Assembly (NCBI RefSeq): GCF_009727055.1
Contig: NC_052354.1
Location: 48,469,465 to 48,533,464, forward strand
Direction: 5' to 3'
DNA: 64,000 nucleotides
From: Benincasa hispida
Lineage: Eukaryota > Streptophyta > Magnoliopsida > Cucurbitales > Cucurbitaceae
Shown: positions 35,594 through 45,655 of the stretch, one piece after another
Layout: each line of letters begins with the position of its first letter
Position numbering within the stretch: position 1 is the first letter of the stretch
Position numbers and translations under genes: made by a program
Notes under the pieces: generated by a model
Seen by the model: only the letters and a program-made list of their open reading frames with translations
Databases searched by the model: none
What the model was told of the DNA's origin: nothing

Positions 35594-37700
35594 TGTAACG
35601 ACCTGACCCCAGGTAAGGTCGTTACTAAAATAAATGCATGCACAGAGTTTAAAACGACGCTCAGTTATTTGAAATAAATGCTAATTAAACAAAAGAAGTT
35701 CATAAGGCGTTTATTAAATGCAATTGTTAAAACAGTTAATAGGGTAACCAAAATTCTTAAAGGCTAATCAAAGGCATATAAAAAAATAATCCTTAGTAAT
35801 AAATTTTAAACAGTAAAACCAAAAAACAGATTTCAAGATGTGGAAGCGAAAAGATCTAGTCCCAGTGACACGATCACGAATTCCGTTGCGCCATCGCCAG
35901 TACATCTTTATCTTTTCCTGAAACATCAACATAAGAAAGAATGGGTATGAAATACTCAGTAAGTAACCCTACCACTAGGGTCAGGCTAGGCATCTATATC
36001 CTCTAGATACCCGCATATGGCACATAAACATATGAAACAAACAAGAGACTGAGTCCTATCCTATTGTAGTTAAGTATGCCCACAAAACTGGTGAATCCCG
36101 AAGGAAACACAAAACTGGTGAATCCCGAAGGAAACACAAAACTGGTGAATCCCGAAGGAAACACAAAACTGGTGAATCCCGAAAGAAACACAAAACTGGT
36201 GAATCCCAAAGGAAACATAAAACTGGTGAATCCCGAAGGAAACACAAAACTGGTGAATCCCGAAGGAAACACAAACTGGTGAGCATCTAACTAATCAATA
36301 AGGATATTCACGCAATCTCAACATTCTAAGAATCAATATTGTACAATTCTAAAACATACATGAAAATCCTTGGCTTCATCACAAACACATGATTCGTAAC
36401 AACATATTATACAACATTCATGTATACCTTACATTATAATTCCACAACATGCAAGTATGCCTCAACACCAGTAGATCAGACATCGACATATGGAAACACA
36501 TACTATCACATACTAACGATCAAGTACTTAGGTTTGTATGTAAACAAATCAGAACTCGTGCCAGAACATACTTTGATTCAGGTCATACTGTCAATCAACA
36601 TGCTAACATTTACCATAACATATACTCATCACGCTAGCATACAACTAAAGCCTGGCCCGTGGGCAGTTCTAGTGGTAAGATTACTTACCTCAATCGAAAC
36701 TTTATGGATAACGAAGCTCCAACGGCCAAATTATAATGGCAACTAGAAGTAGCGGCCCTAACACTGAAAAGAACTCAAACAATTTCAGTTTAACCATAAC
36801 AGCAACACTTCAGACCCAAGTCCAAAATATTCAAAAACTTACCCAAAGGATGAAGGTCATTTCCAATTTCCCTTAACGGTGCTCCCTCTAAATTTCAAGT
36901 TTCGCTAAAACTCACCTTCAAATAAAAACCCAACAACTATGAATCAAAATGACGAAACCCAACGTTAATGGCTAAGAGACCGAACCGAGCTACCACAACC
37001 TTACCTAGAACAGGTCCGACGGAGACAAGGAAGACGGCCGACGACGATTCTGGGTCTAGCGAAGTGTGAAGAAGCGGCAACTGGTCGAATCTGAGCCGGT
37101 GAGGTGCAAGGGAACGGCAACTGGACAGATCTGAGTTGGTGAGGTGCTGCAATTGACGAGGAATCTCTCTCGCGCGGCAGTGGGTCTGATGAGACAGTGA
37201 AGGAAGCGCGGCGTTCGGATCTGAATGGCAGTGAGGGAGGTGCAAGTCGTTCGGAATGGTAGCGAGGGAAACGCGGCGGCGAGAACTGGGCAGTTAGGGA
37301 AACAGCGTTCGTGGGTTTAGGAGAAAAGAAGAAGGAAAAATTGGGGGTTTTGCCGTTTGAGGAAGAAGAAGGAGAGTGTTGGTGGGGTTTTTTTTTTAAA
37401 AAAAAAAAGATAATAATAAATGTAGGATTGATGGGGTTTTAAAATATAATAATTAAAAAGGAAAGTGTAATTATAATAATTTCTTTCCGTTTCGAAAGGA
37501 AAATTAATTCCTGCCATAATCTTCACATTAAAATTCAAAATTTAATAATTTTAATTTTTCCGCCAAACTTAAATTCCCGTATTTATACTTGAGATCCAAA
37601 ATTCCAAAAATTCCCTTCGACCAAGCAATTATTGAATTACCAAGGATAACGTTACTGAAATTACATTAGTATATAAAAAAAAAATGTGCGGGAGGTTACA
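35594..37700 (+). mobile_element. 2.1-kb solo LTR with intact target-site duplication
   Basis: Bounded by TGTAACGACC at 35594 and GGGAGGTTACA ending at 37700, so the ends are inverted (TGTAAC/GTTACA). AACTA is found immediately outside both ends (35589-35593 and 37701-37705), a perfect 5-bp target-site duplication. No gag-pol, PBS or second LTR lies inside, which fits a solo LTR, probably of a gypsy family. It carries a 26-bp minisatellite and a GC-richer part at 36940-37300. It is inserted in the internal region of the gypsy element 31283-39579. Confidence 0.85.
36081..36276. repeat. 26-bp minisatellite, 7 full units plus a partial
   Basis: Units begin at 36081, 36107, 36133, 36159, 36185, 36211 and 36237, with a partial unit from 36263. 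The core is aaactggtgaatccc. Units differ by single substitutions only, so the expansion is recent. The open frames seen through it on both strands are a by-product of a repeat lacking stop codons. Confidence 0.95.
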
Positions 37701-38674
37701 AACTAAGACCATATGCAACCCCTCAAAATATCAAATCATAACTAACTCATATATTTTCACCCAAATCCTTCAAATTTTCGATGGTGGATCTTCTTTTCGT
37801 GATACAATCTGGGCAAAGTCAAAATTATATTGAAATTATCCCAATTAATCTCCAAATTCAGATTTAAATTGAGTAAAACTCAAGTGTTTAACTTTGGAAT
37901 AACCTCAATAGTCACAAATGCTACTCCAAATTATTAAAATTGGAGCAAAATGTAAATATCCCATCTCTTTATTTTACATAAAATCTTGGGTATGTTCCAT
38001 TCTGTATATAAATTGATGCGTTTAATTCAAATTCAAACACCAATTTTGGATAGAATTCAGATTATATTCTAAATTAAATTCCTCTCAAGTGAAAATTTGG
38101 CCTACTCCAAATTTCATGCCAAATCAAAATTGAAATAAAATTAAAATCATATTCCAAATTCAAGCTAAGATTTGGAAACCCACAAAATTTTATCCAATGT
38201 CAAAATTTCGCTGTAACTTAATTGTTGCCTCAAACCCAAATATGGGCATAGTCCAAGCTTCTCCAAATCAAAGTTGAAGAAAAGAGGAAGACGAAGCCAA
38301 AATTCTACTTCAAATTCACACGAAGAATTGAGTATACTCCAAATCTTAAAAAAAAAAAAAAAAAAAAAAAGATTGTTAGAATTTGAGATGCTACTTAAAT
38401 ATTCAATTTACAATTAAAGTGGAGCATAAATTTTATATTTTAGTTCAAGTTTACTCCCAAATAGAAAGTGAATACTTGGACTAAAGTTCACCTTTTGTTT
38501 ACTTGACCTAAAATGTATCGAGCAAACAAATTTCAAAATTTTGAGCTAATTTCTTATATTTTGATCAAGATGATACATCAAATCAAAGGAGTCAAAATCA
38601 TACTTTGATTTCAAATTATCTTGTTCAAGATTCATTCACTACATAGACATGCATAAATCTTGAAAATGGACATT
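37701..38674 (+). mobile_element. Gypsy internal sequence resuming after the solo LTR
   Basis: Non-coding AT-rich DNA between the target-site duplication of the solo LTR and the 3' LTR of the host gypsy element. It has an A tract at 38348-38370 and repeated short words such as caaattc. No protein motif is seen. Confidence 0.4.
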
Positions 38675-39579
38675 TGTTGAATGAGAAATTTTGGCAAATC
38701 ACAAGTTGTCATGCCATCAATGAAAACCCAAGCCCAGGGGAAATTATACGTTAGATTTGGCCGAGTAATTAAATTTGCTCGGGCCCAACTCAATTCAAGC
38801 CCATGTTAAAATTTTGGGCCAAATTAAAGATTGGACTCAAGCCTAATAGTTCGGCCCAACGACAAGTGGGTCCAAGCCTAACTTTAGCTCAAGCTCAATT
38901 TGGGCTCAATAAAGCAATTGGGTTCATCCCATGAAAGGCCCATGAGAAACCTCTATAAATAGAGGCATTACCTCTTCATTTGAGAGGGGAAGTCAGAAGA
39001 ATTGAAAGTCAAAGCTCACTAAAGATCAGAAGAACACAACTTCTCTAAAGCTCTAAAGATCAGATACTGAAGCTCAAGATCCAAATACTGAAGCTCCCAA
39101 GTCTTGAAAACCAATGTGCTCAAGCTCTCAAGTGCTGAAAACTGAAGCTTCTCAAGTTTTGAAGATTGAAGCATTTAAATTCTTAAGAACCGAAGATCTA
39201 AACTATTTGAAGCTTCAAAGATTTGAAGACTTCAACAAATTAATTGTATCTTCACAACCTACAAGTTGAAGATTCAATCTCTTCAAACTTAAGAAAAAGT
39301 TCACAAGTCGATCAACAAGCCACGGGGTGATCCAAACTGATTAACAAGCCCAAAGACTACTCCAAGAAGATCAACGAGCCCAAAAGTCAATCTTCCAAAA
39401 AGAACATCAAATTCAAAGGTCGATCATCCAAGAAGATCAACAAGCTTAACATTAGAGTTTACTTTTTTAGAGAAAACATCAAACGATTATGTATTAGAGA
39501 TTGTATTCATTGTACTAAAATTAATACAAATATAAAGTTAAAATTCCACGAATTAAATTTCTCTGAAAATCTCTAAACA
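38675..39579 (+). mobile_element. 3' LTR of the gypsy element
   Basis: Starts TGTTGAATGAGAAATTT, the same start as the inverted copy at 43779 (read on minus), and ends near ctctaaaca at 39579. It contains the block gggcccaactcaattcaagc, tandem agctct-gaag words, and about four copies of a 33-bp repeat (atcaacaagcccaaa). It pairs with the truncated LTR at 31283. Confidence 0.75.
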
Positions 39580-39739
39580 ACACATATAAAAATAATATAA
39601 TATTTATTATTTTATATACTTTAATAACTGTCTCATTAAAAACCTTGCTAGGAAAACCCAATGGAAAAAACCATATTCAAGAGAAAAATAGTATAATATT
39701 TCTACTCTCCTCATGAATATATCACTTGGGTTCTCTGAG

Positions 39740-39905
39740 TTATCGCATTCCAACGCTATGCACCAACTTTTCGAACGTTGGTGTAGGTAATGCCTTTGTA
39801 AACAAGTCTATCAAGTTGTCTTTTGAAGAAATTTGTTGAACACTAATGTTACTATTTTCTTCAAGGTCATGCATGTAGAAGAGTTTGATGAGATATGTTT
39901 TGTTC
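39740..39905 (-). pseudogene. Ty1-copia pol C-terminal fragment (RNase H end)
   Basis: On the minus strand it reads LFYMHDLEENSNISVQQI, SSKDNLIDLFTKALPTPTF and EKLVHSVGMR followed by a stop at 39740-39742. This is the standard C-terminus of copia polyproteins. Sequence 39600-39739 beyond the stop is probably the element's 3' non-coding part. The element belongs to a different copia family from the one at 21-28 kb. Confidence 0.85.
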
Positions 39906-40917
39906 TATCTTCTTTTATATGTCATTCTTTGTAATCTTTAATCTTTAATTTTTCAATTTATGATGCCAATACATTCATAATTCACTCATTAAGGGTGCAT
40001 TTGGTTTAATTTTTCAAGTATTCAATTTTGAAAGTAAGTCATTTTAAAAAAAAAATTGAAGTATTTGGGAACTATTCTAAATAGCCTTTGAAACACCTTC
40101 AAAGTGTATTTTAAACAGTTTTGATCAAAAGAGTTTAAATAAAAATAACTTTTTTGGAAAAGAAAAACTTTAGTAAATCCGAATAGACTCTAAAACATAT
40201 AGCAAAAAGGAAAAAACCAAAACAACCACAAAGATAAAATATATAAAAATAAAAAAATAAAAAACCAAAACATCCACAAAGATAAAAATGGCTAATGCAA
40301 CTATGAGAACTAATTCTACCCAGGAGAGGAAGGACGGAGGAAAAAAAAACATTTAGGTCTCTTGGTAACCATTTAATTTTTTATTTTTAATTTTTGAAAA
40401 TTAAACATACAAACACCCCTTCCACCTCTAGGTTTATTATTTTGTTATCTATTTTCTACTCATATTTTTAAAAACCAATCCAAAAATTTTTTAAAAAAAT
40501 AGTTCTTAAAAACTTGTTTTAGTTTTTAGAGTTTAGCTAAGAATTCAACTCTTGCATTTAAAAAAGATGTAAGCCATGGTATGAAAATGAAAGAATAGAC
40601 ATAATTTTCAAAAATTAGAAATAGAAAACGAAATGGTTACCAAGAATGTCTAATAAATATAAATTCCGTCTTATGAAATTTGGTTTTCTAAGTCACCCTC
40701 CAATTACTAGTTTCTTTTGAATTGTGCTAAGGATAAGATTTTTGTTTTAAAAACAATTTGAAAATTAATTATGTTTTAATTAAATTTATGTAAAAGCTAC
40801 ACTACATTTTTTTTAACTTTTAAGTTTGTATCTATTTAGTTCTTAAATTTTCGGAAATGCCTAATAAATTGTGAACTTTCAATAAGAAGTATCTTATTTA
40901 ATTATTTTTAGGGTTAT
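39906..40917. other. AT-rich intergenic DNA
   Basis: No supportable gene, LTR boundary or RNA. Runs of A and T are frequent. Confidence 0.4.
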
Positions 40918-41010
40918 TTTCAAATATAGAATAATGAACCAAAATATTTACAAATATGATAAAATTTCACCGACTATCTGCGACAGACCACAATAGACTA
41001 CTTGAAGTCA
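40918..41010 (+). mobile_element. Left half of a MITE, abutting the inverted gypsy fragment
   Basis: Matches the left arm of the complete palindromic MITE at 43795-43985 in the same orientation: caaatatagaataatgaacc, aaaatatttacaaata, taaaatttcacc, gacagac/caatagactac. The right arm is missing, and the gypsy gag fragment starts soon after. Confidence 0.65.
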
Positions 41011-41039
41011 TCGCTACTGCCACGTGATTTGTATTTCAT

Positions 41040-42520
41040 CAAGCTCCAGCTCAATCTTCTTTTCACGAGCCAACTTTAGAATTAGCTCCTTCAGCACAAA
41101 GCACTTTTCAATCAGGTGACTAACGACTCGATGATACTTACAGTAGTTAGGATCATTTAATTTTCGGCAACATTAGAGTCCGGGAATGGACAAACCTTCA
41201 CATGTCTTTCTTTGAGAGTTGGGCGACGCTTCTGGCCGCCATCATGCTTTCTTTCAGACTTTGTTTCTTTTTCTTTGGAGGAAAGTTTCAGCGGGGTCAT
41301 CTGAACGACCATAGATCCTCTTGTGGCACAATCCACGATCTTTTCAGTGCCCTTGGCTTCATTCTTGTATTTTTTCCCTTCAAGAACTAGGAAATCTTTA
41401 GTTCCCCTGTTGGCGATGCTCAACTCTATATCATAAGCGCGTGTTTCCAACTCCTCAAATATACGAGGCTTTATCCCTTGCAGAATGTAGAGAAGTTCCC
41501 AGTGCACGCCTTAGGTGCATATCTCCACTGCAGATAATTCAGTGAATCTATCGTTGCAATTTAGACTTAGAGCTCTCCATCGGTTGATGTAGTCGATGAT
41601 CGATTTTTCTTTTCGCTGCTTTGTGTTCGTCAGCTTCATCATGCAAACGGTGCGCCTTGTGCTATAGAAGAAGTTGAGAAACTCCCTTTCTAGCTATTCC
41701 CAACTGTCAATCACTTCTAGCTCCAAATCAGTGTATTAGTGTAAAGCATTCCCTTTTAAGGTTCTGACAAACTGCTTGACTAGCAGGTCTCTTTTAGTTT
41801 CTATGTTTTCACAAGTTTCAAAGAAATTAGTAACATGTTGTTTCGGATTTCCATTTCCGTCGAACTGCTGGAACTTTAGAGGTTGATACCCAGTTGGCAT
41901 TCTCAAGTTGTTGATTCTCTTGGTGTACGGCTTGGAGTACATAAAAGAAGATTGTGATGGTCCTCCATACTGAGCCCTTATGGAGTTTGTAATCATATCT
42001 TACAGCTATTAAACTGATAGGATAGTGACAACAGTAGATTGTTGTGGCTAGTCTTCCTATAAGACAGTTTTTCCTTTGTCATTGACTTTTGTAGCTGGAG
42101 ATTGATTCGACTCAGCAGTATCTCGAGCCTGTATTTGATCTCTTAAAGCAGTAATTTCATTATCTCGCTCTTCTACAACTTTCATTAGGAAATCTTCCTT
42201 TCCATCTCTGTCATGGCTAACTTAACCGTTACTTCAGTCACAATGACAGATACTGCATCGAAGTGCGATTCTTTATCTAATGGATCAGTAGCAGAAACAT
42301 AGCTATCGAACAAGGGATTTTCTCTAATAACGGTCCTGCCTTTAGGAGATTCCATTGGTTGTTCCGTGACAGAGCTTATGTAAGTGTCGCTTGCGACGGT
42401 AGCTTTGGATGCAGCTTTCTTTAGTGCCATTTGTAGATTTATTGACTTAGATGACGAGAGAGAGATAAGAGGTATAGATATCCCACTGGGCGTGCTAATT
42501 TTTTTTGCACGAGATTTCAA
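41040..42520 (-). pseudogene. Ty3-gypsy gag, inverted copy, decayed
   Basis: Minus-strand pieces: 42520-42185 (N-terminal, MKSRAKKISTPSGISIPL), 41996-41736 (FMYSKPYTKRINNLRMPTGY, FDGNGNPKQHVTNFFE), 41736-41510 (frameshifted, with YTDLELEVIDSW and IIDYINRWRALSLNC) and 41507-41157 (MHWELLYILQGIKPRIFEEL, AYDIELSIANRG). These form a plant retrotransposon gag in order. Stops separate the pieces. The element is cut off at about 41040, before pol. Confidence 0.85.
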
Positions 42521-43779
42521 GAGAAATTTATTTCATGGAACTCTTTGTATTTGTATTAATTTTGTGGAAAGTGAGTATAATCTTTAATACATAGTATTTT
42601 GATGCTTTCAAAATAAACTATAATCTTTAATCTGGTTGATCTTCTTGAACGATGGGCCTTTGGGCTTGTTGATCTTCTTGAGTGATCGACCTTTGGGCTT
42701 GATGATCTTCTTGGATGGTCGTCCTTGGGCTTGTTGATCTTCTTGAATGATCGGCTTTTGGGCTTGTTGATCTTCTTGGATGATCGACTTTTGATCTTGA
42801 TGATCTTCTAGGATGATCGGCCTTTAGGCTTATTGATCTTCTTGGTTGATCGGCCTTCGGGCTTGTTGATCTTCTTGGTTGATCGGCCTTTGGGCTTGAT
42901 GATCTTTTTGGACGATCGGCCTTTGGGCTTATTGATCTTCTTGGATGATCGGTCTTTGGGCTTGATAATCTTTTTGGAGGATTAGTGTTTGCATGAGGCT
43001 TCCGGAGAAACTTGTTTCGTGGAGTTGAACTTAAGTTAGTGTTAGTGTTGATGTTGATTTGATGCGATGCGGTTCGATCTCTAGTACTTAATCCTCTAAT
43101 TCTCTCTCAGTCAATGCATACACTTGATTTAAGGAAGCGAAGCGCGTGATGATTTTGGAGTTGAAGTCTTGGAAGAATGCTTGTATCTTCAAAGGATTTC
43201 GGTCTTCAGAATACTTGTATCTCCAAAGGACTTCAGTCTTCAAGTGTGGTCAAGATGCTTGTATCTTCAAAGTACTTCGGTCTTCAGAACTTTGATATGT
43301 CTTCAGTGTCTTCTGATCTTCAGAGCTTTGATATGTCTTCTAATCTTCAGAGTTTTAGTGTCTTCTGATCTTCAAAGCTTTGGAGGAGTTATGTTTTTTA
43401 GATCCTTAGAGCTTCAAACTTCAGATCTTCTGAGAGATTTTGCCTTCATTTCCTCCCTCTCTCCTCCAAATGAAGAGATAAAAATCTCTATTTACAGAGG
43501 TTTCTCATGGGCCTTACATGGATTTGGGTCTAATTACTTTATTGGGTCCAAATTGGGTTTGGGCTAAAGTTGGGTTTGGGTCCATTTGTTGTTGGGCCGA
43601 AATACTGGGCTTGAGCTTAATCTTTAATTTTAACCCAAAATTTCACCATGGGTTTGAATTGGGTTGAGCCCGAGCGACTTCAATTATTTGGCCCAATCCA
43701 ACTTATAATTTTTCTGATAGGATCGGGCTTTCATTGATGATGTGGCAACTCGTGATTCGTCGAAATTTCTCATTCAACA
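42512..43779 (-). mobile_element. LTR of the inverted gypsy fragment
   Basis: On the minus strand it starts TGTTGAATGAGAAATTT at 43779 and ends near aaatttctcttgaaatctcgtg at about 42512, beside gag. It is homologous to the plus-strand LTRs at 31283 and 38675 but longer (~1.27 kb), largely because of an expanded 33-bp tandem array (42635-42980). Confidence 0.8.
42635..42980. repeat. 33-bp tandem array, about 10.5 units
   Basis: Unit core ttgatcttcttgg...gatcggcctttgggc. Ten near-complete units and a partial lie inside the inverted gypsy LTR. The two plus-strand relatives (about 31620-31760 and 39300-39440) have only about four recognisable units. Confidence 0.85.
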
Positions 43780-43794
43780 CTATTGTCTGTGTCA

Positions 43795-43985
43795 AATATA
43801 GAATAATGAACCAAAATATTTACAAATACGGTAAAATTTCACCATTTATCTGAGACAAACTACGATAGACTACTATCTGTGTCAAACACATATAGTAGTC
43901 TATCACAGTTTATCGTGATCTATCGCAGATAACCTCTGATATTTTACTATTATTTGTAAATATTTTCAACCGTTTTATTATTTAA
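43795..43985 (+). mobile_element. Complete palindromic MITE
   Basis: The left arm (aaatatagaataatgaacca ... gatagactacta) is matched inversely by the right arm (tagtagtctatcac ... gtaaatattttca ... attatttaaaataa). It has no coding capacity. A half copy sits at 40918-41010 on the other side of the gypsy fragment. Confidence 0.7.
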
Positions 43986-45037
43986 AATAATTTTAATAAT
44001 TTTTAATATTTGTGAAATAGAACGTTGAACTAATAGTGCAATAGACATGTCCAACTAAAATACAAAATTAGAAGCTAGAAGTTCCATTAAATAAGTAATT
44101 CAATTTTATAACCGTTATAGATTAATTAATTTTTAAAAGTTTCAACTTTATTAAAACCTAATAGATACATAATTAAATATTACAAAAATCTATTAAACAT
44201 AAAATTAAAAGTTGGAAGACCTTTTAGACACCTTAGAAATCTCAAATACCAAATATCCAAAAAAAAAAACCTCAAGGACTAAGAAAACTTTTAATTTAAC
44301 ACATTTAAAAACACTTTGTAGTTTTCAAATTTTACAGAACATGTGTCTAGTTCATCAATTTTCAAAATGTACCTTTTAATATTCTAAGCCATGTACTTTT
44401 TTAGTCCTTGGAGTTTTAAAATAGATTTAAAATAATTTATTTTTATTTTAAATTAAAAGTAACTTTTAAGAAATTCTCCTCTCTAAATTCTTTTTAAAAC
44501 TTACTTGTCTAATTCAAAATGACATAAAATAATAACAAAAAATATTTTTTTACAAACCTTTTAAATTTATTCTAAGAAATTCAAAGACCAAAAATATAAA
44601 TATTGAAAATTCAAACCAAATGCACCTATTAAAAAAAAAAAAACAAGATTAAGATTTAATCATTTGACTGTTTGTTTTCTGTTTTTAAAAATTAAACTTA
44701 TAGACATTACTTTAACTTCCAGATTTCTTCATTTATTATCTGCTTTTTATCAATAGTTTAAAAAACCAAATCAATTTTTAAAACTAGATTCCATTTGATA
44801 ACCATATTATTTTTTATTTTATTTTTATTCAAAAATTAAATTTATCAACACTACTTTCACCTCCAAATTTCTTTTACTTTTCACCAATAATTTAAAAAAC
44901 CAAACCACATTTCAAAAACTATAAAATTAACTTTCAAAAAGTTTTGTTTTTTGTTTTTTAAATTTGACTAAAAAACCAATCATTGTACTTAAAAAAAATA
45001 CAAATCACGATAAGAAATGTAAATGAGATATGCTTAA

Positions 45038-45077
<40 letters not shown>

Positions 45078-45655
45078 ATTATCAAACAAGACCTAAAAAT
45101 ATACATTTTAAAAACTTATTCTTATTTTTAAAATTTGACTAAGAATTGAATCATTATACTTAAAAATGAAAAACTTAATTTTCAAAAACCAAATAAATTC
45201 GACCGACAGTATTGCCATAAAAAGACCATGACAGTCTGCGTGTTAATGAAACAATAGAAACCGAGATTAGCACGACATTGGTTACCTTTCTAAAATGTCC
45301 ACTTTCAAACAATGCTTTTTCATTCATGCGCATGTGAATTTAATTGCTTTTTAAAAATGAATCTTTTAGACTAAGAAAATGGAAACCAAACATCTTTAAA
45401 TAGAAACTCTCTTCTTTTGCTACACGAAAAAACAAAAAACAAAAAACTTTCAATATTCTTTTTTGACCGCCTCATATTCTGCTTCAAAAGAGATCAAATT
45501 CAGCATTTACAGCGAACCAACCAATATGGCAAAGGGAAAGAAGACTGCTTCTAAAAATTTACCAAGTACATCTTCCGTATACAATAGACACATCTATGTC
45601 ATTGTGTGAATCTGCAGTCTTGTATTATTACACAATATAATTATGCACATTTGTT
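43986..45655. other. AT-rich intergenic DNA and HRD1 3' flank
   Basis: No gene is supportable in 43986-45480. There is an A tract at about 45042-45075. The 45480-45655 part is less A/T-skewed and is the probable 3'UTR of the minus-strand HRD1 gene ending at 45656. No canonical AATAAA is visible there on the minus strand. Confidence 0.4.

Noticed and set aside
36003..36286. Repetitive open frames on both strands (for example SGFTSFVFP and NTKLVNPEG repeats)
   Set aside because: They are produced by the 26-bp minisatellite, whose unit has no stop in several frames; there is no start context, splice sites or family match.
36937..37245. 102-aa minus-strand frame in the GC-richer part of the 35.6-37.7 kb element
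   Set aside because: It lies inside a solo LTR with clear ends and target duplication, shows no recognisable domain, and is most simply LTR promoter/leader sequence.
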